Assembly: GCF_937920075.1 (NCBI RefSeq) | Contig: NZ_CALETI010000458.1 | Coordinates: 1-16,658, forward strand | Source of the DNA: an uncultured Agitococcus sp. | GTDB taxonomy: Bacteria > Pseudomonadota > Gammaproteobacteria > Pseudomonadales > Moraxellaceae | Length of the DNA stretch: 16,658 nucleotides | Direction of reading: 5' to 3' | Part shown: positions 1 through 7,804 of the stretch, piece by piece | Layout of the letters: every line of letters starts with the position of its first letter | Numbering within the stretch: the stretch's first letter is position 1 | The notes under the pieces: generated by a model | What the model saw: the letters and a program-made list of their open reading frames with translations, nothing else | What the model was told of the DNA's origin: nothing | The model's database searches: none | Position numbers and translations under genes: made by a program

Positions 1-2
1 GT

Positions 3-833
3 AGTTATAGTTTAGCAAGCGACCGCACTCAATTTACCTTAGCTTTAAATACCAGTTATAGCGCAATTAATTTTGGTGATGTTGTTCAAAGCCAATTAAC
101 AGGTACAGGTAATCAAACTATTGCCGCAGGCACAACCGCAAGTTATGGACATCAGTTTATTGCCGGCACAGAAGGTAGTGTCACGTTTAGCACCGCACAA
201 TCGCCAACACCGTTATTGTCTTGGACGTCATTGGTATATTTGGATAATAACTGTAATGCTTTATTGGATGGTGGTGATACTCAAATAACTAGTGCGATCA
301 ATGTAGTTGCTGATCAAGTGCTGTGTTTGGTGCAAAAGGTTATTTCGCCCAGTACAGCCACCAATGGCTCACAGAATGTATCCACATTAAGTGCCAGTTT
401 TGTTTATGCTGCTCCGAGTGCTATTAATCAAAGTTTAAGTCAAATAGACACCACCTTAATTATGGATGGTGGTTTAGTGTTGGTGAAAAAAGTCCGTGAA
501 GTAAGTAGTTGTCCTTCAACAGGTGCGGATAGCAATGTGTTTACTACCAATAATCAAGCTTTGCCCAATGCCTTAATTGAGTATCAAATTGTTTATAGTA
601 ATCCCTCAGCAAATGTCGTTTCTGATATTGTGATTAATGATATGACCCCTTCATTTACCACGTTCAGAAGTGCAGCTTGTTATAGCACGCCCAGTAGTGT
701 GTTGTGCAGTGTTACTTCGTCTCCGAGTGTTGGTGGAGTGGGCAGTTTGCAATGGGTGTTGACTGATAATCCTGTTGGTTTAGGCTCAGGGCAGAGTGGT
801 GAAGTGCGTTTTTGTGTGAGGGTTGACCAATAA
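3..833 (+). CDS. C-terminal part of a secreted DUF11-type repeat protein (5' truncated)
   Basis: The frame is open from position 3 with no convincing start, so this is the last ~276 residues of a longer protein cut by the window edge. A motif around 234-290 (VYLDNNCNALLDGGDTQI) resembles the D-x-N-x-N-G...D calcium-type loop between DUF11/SdrD-B-like beta modules. The downstream stretch from about 475 (LVLVKKVREV, then LIEYQIVYSNPSANVVSDIVINDMTP in two parts) has the DUF11 pattern: a K-x-V strand, a 'Y-x-(I/V)-x-Y-x-N' strand and a 'V-x-(I/V)-x-D-x-(T/L)-P' strand. The residues are mostly Ser, Thr, Asn, Gln and Val, with six Cys in the last 200 residues, which suits an exported, disulfide-containing beta protein. 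There is no C-terminal membrane anchor, LPxTG or PEP-CTERM signal; the protein simply ends in CVRVDQ. Cell-surface or extracellular location is inferred; the specific function is unknown. Confidence 0.75.
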   Translation, partial: SYSLASDRTQFTLALNTSYSAINFGDVVQSQLTGTGNQTIAAGTTASYGHQFIAGTEGSVTFSTAQSPTPLLSWTSLVYLDNNCNALLDGGDTQITSAINVVADQVLCLVQKVISPSTATNGSQNVSTLSASFVYAAPSAINQSLSQIDTTLIMDGGLVLVKKVREVSSCPSTGADSNVFTTNNQALPNALIEYQIVYSNPSANVVSDIVINDMTPSFTTFRSAACYSTPSSVLCSVTSSPSVGGVGSLQWVLTDNPVGLGSGQSGEVRFCVRVDQ

Positions 834-847
834 GACCCCACCCTAAC

Positions 848-868
848 CCTCCCCTAAATTAGGGGAGG
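848..868. terminator. C-rich hairpin after the DUF11 gene
   Basis: Perfect 8-bp inverted repeat (cctcccct / aggggagg) with a 5-base loop, 14 bases after the stop codon. The following run is only aagctttt, so it may end transcription or may be a REP-like repeat; a similar C-rich hairpin lies after the gst gene near 9705. Confidence 0.55.
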
Positions 869-1010
869 AACAAGCTTTTCACGTCATAAACTGTCTGTTA
901 ACCAAAAAAAACACTGTTTCTTCACGTCAATCTGTATAAAATCGGCAAATTATTTTTATAACTCACGACTGACGCATTAAAGTCAGGCGTAAACTACTCA
1001 CGAGATAACT

Positions 1011-3236
1011 ATGAGCGCACTGGTAACAGATTTTACCGAAAGCCGTTCTTTGGCAGAATTTACCGAACAAGCTTACCTAAATTACTCGATGTATGTGATT
1101 TTAGACCGTGCTTTACCACATATTGGTGATGGTTTAAAACCTGTACAACGGCGTATTGTTTATGCGATGAGTGAATTGGGCTTAAAAAACTCCGCTAAAC
1201 ATAAAAAGTCGGCGCGTACGGTGGGTGACGTTTTAGGTAAATATCATCCTCATGGTGATAGTGCCTGTTATGAAGCGATGGTGTTAATGGCACAGCCGTT
1301 TAGTTATCGTTATCCTTTGGTGGACGGTCAAGGTAACTGGGGTTCGCCCGATGACCCTAAGTCCTTTGCTGCCATGCGTTATACCGAGTCAAAATTGTCT
1401 GCTTATGCCGATGTGTTGTTGGCTGAGTTGGGGCAAGGTACAGTAGATTGGGTACCTAACTTTGACGGCACGATGGAAGAGCCAAGTTTGTTGCCAGCAC
1501 GTTTACCCAATTTATTATTAAACGGCACAACAGGCATTGCGGTGGGTATGGCCACTGATATTCCACCACATAATTTACGCGAAGTGGCCAGTGCATGTAT
1601 TGCCTTATTAAAGAAGCCTAATTTAAGCCTTGAAGAGATTGCCGCTTATATTCCTGCACCTGATTTTCCCACCAAAGCCGAAATTATTACGCCAAAAAAT
1701 GAGTTGTTAAATCTGTACAAAACAGGTCGTGGCTCGTTAAAAATGCGTGCTGTGTATGAAGTGGAAGACGGTGATATTGTCATTACCGCTTTGCCTCACC
1801 AAGTCTCTGGTGCAAAAATTTTGGCGCAAATTGCCGAACAAATGCAGGCAAAAAAATTACCCTTGGTGGCAGATTTACGCGATGAGTCAGACCATGAAAA
1901 TCCCACACGTTTGGTGATTGTGCCGCGCTCTAATCGTGTTGATGTGGCGTTATTAATGAACCATTTATTTGCCACCACTGACTTAGAATATAGCTATCGC
2001 GTGAACATGAACGTGATTGGCTTGGACGGTCGGCCACAAGTCAAAGACTTGCGCATGTTACTGACGGAATGGTTACGCTTTCGTCAAGGTACAGTGCGTC
2101 GTCGTTTGCAGTATCGTTTAGATAAAGTATTGGCGCGTTTGCATATTTTGGCAGGTTTGTTAATTGCCTATTTAAATATTGATGAAGTGATTCGGATTAT
2201 TCGTTATGAAGATCATCCAAAAGCTGAATTAATGAAAGTATTTGGTTTAACTGATATTCAGGCAGAATCGATTTTAGAGTTAAAGCTACGTCATTTAGCC
2301 AAATTGGAAGAAATGGAAATTCGCAAAGAGCAAAATGAGTTAGAAAAAGAGCGTGATAATTTAGAGCATTTATTGGCAAATCCTGCTGCGATGGATAAAT
2401 TGATTATTAAAGAAATCAAAGCAGATATGGATAAATACGGTGATGATCGCCGTTCACCTTTAGTGGAACGTGCCGAAGCTCAAGCCTTAAAAGAAACCGA
2501 TTTAACCCCCGCTGAACCTGTGACGGTGATTTTGTCGGAAATGGGTTGGGTTAGAGCCGCCAAAGGCCATGAGATTGTCGTTGAAAGTTTAAGTTTTAAA
2601 GGTAGTGATAAATATCTCACCTCAGCACAAGGCAAAAGCAATCAACCTGTGTATTTCTTGGATAGTACAGGGCGTAGTTATTCCTTATTAGCCAACACCT
2701 TACCCTCTGCGCGTGGTCAGGGCGAGCCATTAACCACCAAATTAAATCCACCTGCAGGCGCAAGTTTTAAAGCAGTCGTGATGGGGGAAAGCTCTCAAGC
2801 GGTGATTTTGGCGACCGATGCTAGTTATGGTTTTGTGACTACTTTGGGCGACTTGGAGGCGGGTAATAAAAATGGTAAAGCCGTTGTTACTGTGCCTGAA
2901 GGGGCAAATATTTTCCCACCGCTGTTTGTCAATGATGTTGATAATGACTTTTTGGCGATTGTGAGCAGTGAAGGGCGTTTGTTGGTGTTTGCGGTGAAAG
3001 ACTTACCCAAGTTAAGCAAAGGTAAGGGCAATAAACTGATTACCTTAGACGAGAACGAAAGCTTAAAGGCATGGATTATTTGTCAAGCAGGCAACAAATT
3101 GGTGATTAACACCTCAAATCGTCATTTAACGCTAAAATGGTCCGATGTTGAGCATTATCGAGGTGAACGTGGCAAACGTGGTGCTAAGTTGCCTAGAGGT
3201 TTTCAACGAGTAGAATCTTTAGCAGTAGAAGTGTAG
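1011..3236 (+). CDS. parC: DNA topoisomerase IV subunit A (ParC)
   Basis: This is the breakage-reunion subunit of topoisomerase IV, which works as ParC2ParE2 to decatenate daughter chromosomes. At 741 residues it is close to the enterobacterial length of about 750. The winged-helix/tower region fills residues ~10-480. The helix-turn segment GKYHPHGDSACYEAMV (residues 76-91) and the catalytic tyrosine in AAMRYTE (Tyr124, equivalent to E. coli Tyr120) are intact. The quinolone-determining positions equivalent to E. coli Ser80 and Glu84 are Ser84 and Glu88, the unmutated state. Residues ~500-741 form the C-terminal beta-pinwheel; no GyrA-box (QRRGGKG-type) is visible, which favours ParC over GyrA. 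The ATG at 1011 has a weak upstream GAG (cgagataact). A possible -10 (tataaa, 935-940) is the only promoter hint. It ends in a strong hairpin at 3241. parE is not adjacent. Confidence 0.97.
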   Translation: MSALVTDFTESRSLAEFTEQAYLNYSMYVILDRALPHIGDGLKPVQRRIVYAMSELGLKNSAKHKKSARTVGDVLGKYHPHGDSACYEAMVLMAQPFSYRYPLVDGQGNWGSPDDPKSFAAMRYTESKLSAYADVLLAELGQGTVDWVPNFDGTMEEPSLLPARLPNLLLNGTTGIAVGMATDIPPHNLREVASACIALLKKPNLSLEEIAAYIPAPDFPTKAEIITPKNELLNLYKTGRGSLKMRAVYEVEDGDIVITALPHQVSGAKILAQIAEQMQAKKLPLVADLRDESDHENPTRLVIVPRSNRVDVALLMNHLFATTDLEYSYRVNMNVIGLDGRPQVKDLRMLLTEWLRFRQGTVRRRLQYRLDKVLARLHILAGLLIAYLNIDEVIRIIRYEDHPKAELMKVFGLTDIQAESILELKLRHLAKLEEMEIRKEQNELEKERDNLEHLLANPAAMDKLIIKEIKADMDKYGDDRRSPLVERAEAQALKETDLTPAEPVTVILSEMGWVRAAKGHEIVVESLSFKGSDKYLTSAQGKSNQPVYFLDSTGRSYSLLANTLPSARGQGEPLTTKLNPPAGASFKAVVMGESSQAVILATDASYGFVTTLGDLEAGNKNGKAVVTVPEGANIFPPLFVNDVDNDFLAIVSSEGRLLVFAVKDLPKLSKGKGNKLITLDENESLKAWIICQAGNKLVINTSNRHLTLKWSDVEHYRGERGKRGAKLPRGFQRVESLAVEV

Positions 3237-3240
3237 AAAC

Positions 3241-3271
3241 AAAAAAGCTCTCCGTTAAGGAGAGCTTTTTT
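3241..3271. terminator. Bidirectional terminator between parC and the convergent NTF2-like gene
   Basis: A perfect inverted repeat aaaaaagctctcc / ggagagctttttt around a 5-base loop (gttaa) begins 5 bases after the parC stop and ends just before the stop of the minus-strand gene. It has a GC-rich core and a T run on both strands, so it can terminate both convergent genes. Confidence 0.93.
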
Positions 3272-3272
3272 A

Positions 3273-3632
3273 TTAATCGTGATAAAAAGTCTTTTGTATA
3301 ATTTGCCAGTTATCATCTATTTTTAACAAACTTAAAAAATCGGCATATTCTAAAGCTTGAAACAGATAGCGGGTTTTTACCGCCGCCATATTGCCTTTAA
3401 GTTCAATGCTGACCACTTCCATATCAAAATCTTCACCAATCATATTGGGTGCAGACATGCGTTTTAAAATACTCAAATAATCATGAAGCTTGGAATGAAC
3501 AAACTCACCTTCGTAATAGCCTGTGATGCTGGCATGATCCCAAAAAATCGCTTCAATTTTAGCCACGTCTTTGTGGTGTAAGGCTTGAAAATAGTCATTA
3601 ATCAGCGTTTCGATGGCAATAAAATCAGACAT
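3273..3632 (-). CDS. NTF2-fold / putative lumazine-binding-like protein
   Basis: A 119-residue alpha+beta cone-fold protein. The N-terminal helix pattern (IETLINDYFQALHHKDVAKIEAIFW, here in two halves) followed by HASITGYYEGEF and the ending YADFLSLLKIDDNWQIIQKTFYHD resemble the SnoaL/NTF2-like clan, and especially the putative lumazine-binding family (PF12893), whose members end in a 'D-x-L-x-L-x-K-x-x-x-x-W-x-I-x-x-K-x-F' strand pair. Those proteins are small cytosolic proteins mostly of unknown function; ligand binding or a small isomerase-like activity is possible but not shown. The ATG at 3632 has an agagg ribosome-binding sequence that overlaps the stop codon of the upstream ahpA-like gene; the gap is only 9 bases, so the two are almost certainly cotranscribed with coupled translation. 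Confidence 0.8.
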   Translation of the reverse strand: MSDFIAIETLINDYFQALHHKDVAKIEAIFWDHASITGYYEGEFVHSKLHDYLSILKRMSAPNMIGEDFDMEVVSIELKGNMAAVKTRYLFQALEYADFLSLLKIDDNWQIIQKTFYHD

Positions 3633-3641
3633 ATATAACCT

Positions 3642-4793
3642 CTAGGCATTCGGTTTTTTACGTTCTAAAATCCGTTTTTCTAATCCTGAAAGCTCTTCTT
3701 CTTGAGCGGTTGCTAAGGCTTCAACAATGTGTGCCTTAAGCTCTTTTTCCACTTTAGAGGCTTCTTCACTGGCTTCAAAGGCAACGAGTTGATGTTTAGC
3801 TTTTAAATCGTTGAGTAACAATTCGTCATCAATCACCAACACTTGATTGACTTTGCTGACATTCAGCACAGCTTTGAGTTTTTTATCGGCATCATTATCT
3901 GTAAGCTCAGCTAAATTTAAGAGACTGGCTTTTACTTTAAGGGCAAATTGTTTGGCTTCACGGCGCTGACCATAAGCGGTGCTGACTAATTTAATTAATA
4001 AACGACTACTTAACAATGCACGATGGGCACAATCAGACACATGGTCACCATCAAAACGAATCACAACGCCATCGCTATTTAATTGTGTGACCATTTTGCC
4101 ACTATAAAGACGTGTGGTGCGTTTGACTAATTTATCAATAATTTGTAAAAATTGATCAATTGTCGAGGCGTTCACTTTGGTAATTAAACCTTTAGGATCA
4201 TCAAAACCAATGGCCACCCAGACACTGGCAGCGGGTTTAACAGGTTCAGGCTCTACTACCAGTACAATCGGTTCGGGTTCTGGCGTTGGAGCTTTGGGTT
4301 CTTGCAAAATAGGAATACGAATATTGCTAAAGAGTTGTGGCCAGCCAATCCATAATGCTAAAAATAGATGCACAACAAAAGACAAAACGAGATTAACAAC
4401 ACTATGTTGAATAATTTCGCCCCGTTGGGCACTGCTTAAAGTAATTTCGACTGAGCCTAAGACTTTGTTGTTTAATTGAATTGGGGCAATAAAATTTTGG
4501 CCTTGTTGGCTTTGGCCTTGTCCACCTGCGGCTAAAACCTGTTGTTGGCTGTTAGATATTTTAAGACCAAGAATAGCTTCTGTAGAACCAACGTTGTTGG
4601 CCAATAAACCCAAACCGACACTATCTTGATTAGCAATTAAAGGAGCAGCACTAATAGCTAATTGCTCGCTCAATAACTGACCAATCGGTTTTTGGTGGTT
4701 GGCTAGCTCCGTTTCGGCACTATTAACCAAGAGCATGGCATGAATAAAGTAACTCGCCACAAATAAAGGGACAATACCACGAACTTGGCTCAA
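3642..4793 (-). CDS. AhpA/YtjB (SMP_2)-like membrane protein with a degenerate cyclase-like cytoplasmic domain
   Basis: A 383-residue inner-membrane protein, divergent from serB as E. coli ytjB (smp) is. TM1 is about residues 7-23 and TM2 about 132-152, enclosing a periplasmic domain with a Gln/Gly-rich loop (~82-100). A Pro-Glu-rich linker (PTPEPEPIV...VEPEPVKP, ~168-187) follows. The N-terminal half fits the AhpA/YtjB family (SMP_2), whose role is poorly defined. The C-terminal ~190 residues are unlike the short E. coli protein (about 214 residues). They read like a degenerate class III nucleotide cyclase fold: VWVAIGFDDPKGL, then IIDKLVKRTTRLYSGKMVTQ, a 'DGVVIRFDGD' hairpin, 'AHRALLSSRLL' and 'VNQVLVIDDELL'. 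Metal-binding Asp and catalytic Asn/Arg are not convincingly present, so it is probably not an active cyclase. The last ~45 residues are charged and helical. The start is TTG, chosen for a perfect AAGGAG six bases upstream; no ATG fits. Confidence 0.78.
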   Translation of the reverse strand: MSQVRGIVPLFVASYFIHAMLLVNSAETELANHQKPIGQLLSEQLAISAAPLIANQDSVGLGLLANNVGSTEAILGLKISNSQQQVLAAGGQGQSQQGQNFIAPIQLNNKVLGSVEITLSSAQRGEIIQHSVVNLVLSFVVHLFLALWIGWPQLFSNIRIPILQEPKAPTPEPEPIVLVVEPEPVKPAASVWVAIGFDDPKGLITKVNASTIDQFLQIIDKLVKRTTRLYSGKMVTQLNSDGVVIRFDGDHVSDCAHRALLSSRLLIKLVSTAYGQRREAKQFALKVKASLLNLAELTDNDADKKLKAVLNVSKVNQVLVIDDELLLNDLKAKHQLVAFEASEEASKVEKELKAHIVEALATAQEEELSGLEKRILERKKPNA

Positions 4794-4865
4794 TTTTGAC
4801 TCCTTACCTCAGTCTTAAATAGGTGACACACGAAGAAACATTTAGATTAAGTAACAATCCCCCAT

Positions 4866-4919
4866 TATAATCATTACTTTGACAAATAGGGCATAGCTGA
4901 TTGTTGGGCAATGCCCTAT
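4866..4919 (+). promoter_or_regulatory. serB leader: -10 element and hairpin just before the start
   Basis: A consensus TATAAT lies at 4866-4871 (with only a poor -35 upstream), which would start RNA near 4878. A perfect 9-bp inverted repeat follows: atagggcat (4886-4894) and atgccctat (4911-4919), ending one base before ATG 4921. A competing short hairpin (gggca/tgccc, 4906-4916) uses the same 3' arm, so the two are mutually exclusive. A TTGACA at 4879-4884 has no good -10 behind it. No T run follows, so a terminator is unlikely. Confidence 0.45.
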
Positions 4920-4920
4920 C

Positions 4921-6180
4921 ATGCACGATATTTCACAAAATTTAGTAGAGTTTATGCGCGAAATTATTTTAATGTCGTTTTCGGGACCCGATAGACCCCG
5001 TTTAAGTGCCAGTTTAATGGAAGTTTTAGCTCAGCATGCGGTTAATATTTTGGATGTTGGCCAAGCGGTGATTCATGACCAATTATCATTGGGTGTGGTG
5101 GTTGAATCACCTTCGGCACAAGATTCGGCTTTATTAATGAAAGATGTGTTATTTCGTGCCCATGATATTGGTTTATTGGTGCGTTTTACCCCCATTACCT
5201 TGGAAAGTTATCATCAATGGGTCAGTGGCCAAGGTAAAGCACGTTATATTGTCACATTACTGGCTCGTAAAATTACCGCAGAACAATTGGCTGCGGTGAC
5301 ACGTATTGTTGCCGATAATGGTTTAAATATTGATGGTTTAAATCGTTTATCAGGTCGTGTGCCATTAGAAGATGAGAATGCAGGTTTAGGCAAAGCGTGC
5401 GTTGAGTTTTCAGTACGTGGTGAGCCAAACAATATTAATAGTATGCGTGCTGAATTTTTACGTTTAGCCAATGATTTAAATATGGATATTGCCTTCCAAC
5501 GAGATGATGCCTACCGTCGTAATCGTCGCGTTGTATGTTTTGATATGGACTCCACTTTAATTGAACATGAAGTAATTGATGAGCTGGCTAAAGCCGCTGG
5601 AGTAGGCGAGCAAGTTGCCGCTATTACTGAGCGGGCAATGCAAGGGGAGTTGGACTTTAAACAAAGTTTTGAAGCCCGTGTTGCCTTATTAAAAGGTTTA
5701 AATGCCAGTGTTTTAGCTGAAATTGCTGCACGATTAAAATTGTCCGAAGGGGCAGAGAATTTGGTGAAAACGCTCAAAGCATTAGGTTATAAAACCGCTA
5801 TTTTGTCAGGCGGTTTTACCTATTTTGGCCAATATTTACAGCATAAATTAGGCATTGATTATGTTTTTGCCAATGATTTAGAGATTGTTGATGGTCAAGT
5901 CACAGGTCGTGTGGTGGGGCAGGTAGTTGATGGTCAACGCAAAGCTGAATTGTTGCGTGATATTGCGGCGAAAGAAGGTGTGCATTTAGAGCAGGTGATT
6001 GCAGTAGGTGATGGTGCAAACGATTTACCCATGTTATCAATTGCTGGTTTGGGCATTGCCTTTAGAGCAAAACCTTTAGTACGCCAAAATGCTCGCCAAG
6101 CTATTTCTACCTTAGGCTTAGATGGTATTTTGTATTTGTTAGGGGTAAGGGATAGAGATTTAGATTTGGGAAAGTCCTGA
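4921..6180 (+). CDS. serB: Phosphoserine phosphatase (SerB)
   Basis: Catalyses the last step of serine synthesis, L-phosphoserine to L-serine plus phosphate, in the cytosol. It has the two-part layout of pseudomonad-type SerB. Residues ~12-95 and ~105-190 are two ACT-like regulatory domains (the first with MREIILMSFSGPDRPRL). The HAD phosphatase spans ~200-405. HAD motif I is CFDMDSTL, with nucleophile Asp208 and acid/base Asp210; motif II is LSGGF (Ser296); then a Lys at 341 and motif III GDGANDLPML (Asp364, Asn367, Asp368). The cap segment HEVIDELAKAAG is typical. The outer ATG at 4921 is reported, but it has no Shine-Dalgarno. The inner ATG at 4954 (Met12) matches where known homologues begin (MREI...) and has agtagag just upstream, so 4954 may well be the true start. 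A hairpin terminator follows at 6190. Confidence 0.97.
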   Translation: MHDISQNLVEFMREIILMSFSGPDRPRLSASLMEVLAQHAVNILDVGQAVIHDQLSLGVVVESPSAQDSALLMKDVLFRAHDIGLLVRFTPITLESYHQWVSGQGKARYIVTLLARKITAEQLAAVTRIVADNGLNIDGLNRLSGRVPLEDENAGLGKACVEFSVRGEPNNINSMRAEFLRLANDLNMDIAFQRDDAYRRNRRVVCFDMDSTLIEHEVIDELAKAAGVGEQVAAITERAMQGELDFKQSFEARVALLKGLNASVLAEIAARLKLSEGAENLVKTLKALGYKTAILSGGFTYFGQYLQHKLGIDYVFANDLEIVDGQVTGRVVGQVVDGQRKAELLRDIAAKEGVHLEQVIAVGDGANDLPMLSIAGLGIAFRAKPLVRQNARQAISTLGLDGILYLLGVRDRDLDLGKS

Positions 6181-6189
6181 TAAAACAAT

Positions 6190-6228
6190 AAATAAGGGCT
6201 TATATTGGTATGACATAAGCCCTTATTT
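6190..6228 (+). terminator. serB terminator
   Basis: Perfect 14-bp inverted repeat (aaataagggcttat / ataagcccttattt) with an 11-base loop, starting 10 bases after the serB stop. The outer A/T part of the stem supplies the U-rich 3' side. Confidence 0.85.
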
Positions 6229-6480
6229 GATAAGTTATAAATCTAAATTAACAAAACCAATAGGCTCTGCTGTTTTAGCGTCCAGTTCCGTAGCTCATAT
6301 GTAGCATCGCGGAATACGGAGGTTTACATATCTGCCAAAACAATTACTTGTTGTTTAAGCTCTACTATCAAACCCGTGTTACATTGCACTTCACATCGGC
6401 TACCAAACTTCGTGACGAAGTTAAGCGATTAGTCTAAGAAGCAAGCTGAGCCAAAACTCAGCTTTTGCAAGCCTTTAATA
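6229..6480. other. Non-coding gap between serB and the oxygenase-like gene
   Basis: No ORF with a ribosome-binding site was found on either strand. It holds a short interrupted inverted repeat tccgta/tacgga (6287-6320) enclosing catatg, a perfect 7-bp hairpin aacttcg-tga-cgaagtt (6406-6422), and the terminator-like stem at 6443-6464. The first two look like fragments of palindromic intergenic repeats; no function is assigned. Confidence 0.5.
6443..6464 (-). terminator. Hairpin downstream of the DUF2236 gene
   Basis: An 8-bp stem aagctgag/ctcagctt with a 6-base loop lies 16 bases beyond the stop of the minus-strand gene. The T run is better on the plus strand (ctcagctttt) than on the minus strand (gcttctt), so it may act mainly as a 3' stabilising stem or as a weak terminator. 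Confidence 0.45.
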
Positions 6481-7581
6481 TTAATGTGCGCCCATTTGCA
6501 TTTGAAAATCGGCCATACGACCTTTAAGACCATCGTCTAACACATAACGAATATAATCACGTCCCCAATCAGCAACTTGCGCGGTAGCAAGGGTACTGGT
6601 GCGACTGGCGGTATAAACCACAGCTTTTACTAAAGGCAATAAATGCCGTTCTGGATACAAATTAAAGCCTAAACCTTGGGTTAAATCTTTATCAGGAATC
6701 ACAATACTCCCCAACACCCCCAACTCACGTCTTGGTAAAAAGAACGGAGGTTGACCCGCAAACGAGTTGGCTAAGGTATTTGTGAGCAAACGGCCACAAT
6801 CATCAGGCGCACATAACACCGTTTTTAATTGGGCATACAACAAAGCATCTTGAGCAGGGCTATTGGCTAATAAGGCAGGATTGACCCCCATCAAATAATT
6901 GGCATAACGCCATAAGTGATGATAAGCCCGTTTATCATCATCGGTTAAATACACGCCCAAACGCTCTAAACCAACCAACACCACATAACTAAAACCACAA
7001 GCGACCCACGCCATTTCGGCTTGATTAATGGCCAAAGGTAAATTTAAGCCTTTTTTGGCATCATCAATGCCCACATGACGGCGCACAAAAGTATGTAATA
7101 AACGAACTCTTAACACCGAGTTTAAACCCACGCCATCGGCTTTTAGGCCACCTTTGGCCAACACATCAGCCACCATTGAGCCTGTTTCGTATAAACGTCT
7201 AATCGCATCTTGCTCCAAACGTTTGGTTGAGGCCAAAACACGGGCAATGTTAGGAACAGCATAAGTTAAGGGCAATGCACCTAGTGCAAAAGCGACTAAA
7301 GCCAATGGTGCGGAGCGCAAAAATACCTGTGCGCCACGTTCAATCTGTTGCCAATCTACCCACTCAGGTACGCTAAACACTTCATCACACAACGCTTGGC
7401 ATTCTTTGCTGCCTGCTTGGGCTTGTTGTTGCACCAGTTGCCAAATATTTGGTGCACGTAGCTTATTTTTGTATAAATAATCAACCACTGCATCTGCTAA
7501 AGGATCACCGATTTTTTCAAAGTCTAAAATTTGGGCACGAGTAGGAATAGGCACAATAATATCCTCTTTATTAAAAACCAT
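6481..7581 (-). CDS. MpaB / latex-clearing-protein-type (DUF2236) putative b-type haem oxygenase
   Basis: A 366-residue mostly helical protein matching the 'ER-bound oxygenase mpaB/B'/rubber oxygenase' catalytic domain (PF09995, formerly DUF2236). The family signature is visible: R129-L-Y-E-T133 followed by H163 in VRLLHTFVRRHV. The R-to-T (4) and R-to-H (34) spacings match what I recall of the Arg164/Thr168/His198 set of Streptomyces Lcp, where the His is the proximal haem ligand. The segment INQAEMAWVACGFSYV (185-200) is also typical. Family members cleave polyisoprene or the farnesyl chain of mycophenolic acid intermediates, but most bacterial homologues have unknown substrates; rubber degradation cannot be claimed. 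No signal peptide or Tat motif is seen (it starts MVFNKEDIIVPIPTR), so it is probably cytosolic, unlike secreted Lcp. The ribosome-binding site is weak. Two adjacent palindromes lie about 85-115 bases upstream. Confidence 0.85.
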   Translation of the reverse strand: MVFNKEDIIVPIPTRAQILDFEKIGDPLADAVVDYLYKNKLRAPNIWQLVQQQAQAGSKECQALCDEVFSVPEWVDWQQIERGAQVFLRSAPLALVAFALGALPLTYAVPNIARVLASTKRLEQDAIRRLYETGSMVADVLAKGGLKADGVGLNSVLRVRLLHTFVRRHVGIDDAKKGLNLPLAINQAEMAWVACGFSYVVLVGLERLGVYLTDDDKRAYHHLWRYANYLMGVNPALLANSPAQDALLYAQLKTVLCAPDDCGRLLTNTLANSFAGQPPFFLPRRELGVLGSIVIPDKDLTQGLGFNLYPERHLLPLVKAVVYTASRTSTLATAQVADWGRDYIRYVLDDGLKGRMADFQMQMGAH

Positions 7582-7665
7582 ACTTTTATTAAGGTTTTAT
7601 GTTTATCAAACACACGCAATCGAACAAATAATCAGCTTAAATATGGTACTTTCGTGCCAATATAC

Positions 7666-7694
7666 TGAATAAATATTCAACAAGCAAGTGCTTG
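7666..7694. promoter_or_regulatory. Two adjacent palindromes, possible tandem operator
   Basis: tgaata-aa-tattca (7666-7679) and caagca-ag-tgcttg (7681-7694) are each perfect 6-bp inverted repeats with a 2-base centre, separated by one base, so their centres are 15 bp apart. They lie 85-113 bases upstream of the oxygenase-like start. The regular geometry suggests a dimeric repressor or activator site, though the half-site sequences differ. Confidence 0.35.
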
Positions 7695-7804
7695 GTTGGA
7701 TTTTTGGAGTTAAAAAGCTTGATAAAATATATATTGGCTATAGGCCATTATTTGGCTAAGATAAATATCTAGCAGTCAAGAGAATGTATAGCAGGAGATT
7801 TGCC

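Noticed and set aside
1796..3031. Minus-strand open frames inside parC (about 1796-1978, 2197-2379, 2825-3031)
   Set aside because: They are antisense shadows of parC, with no family resemblance and no ribosome-binding sites.
4886..4919. serB leader hairpin as an intrinsic terminator or a known riboswitch
   Set aside because: No T run follows, and the structure is a simple hairpin without any recognisable riboswitch core.
5244..6188. Three minus-strand frames inside serB
   Set aside because: They are Ser/Lys-rich low-complexity translations opposite a clearly coding gene; none has supporting signals.
6481..7581. Rubber-degrading latex clearing protein
   Set aside because: The haem signature fits the wider family, but there is no secretion signal, and the family includes many proteins of other function; only the family-level name is supported.
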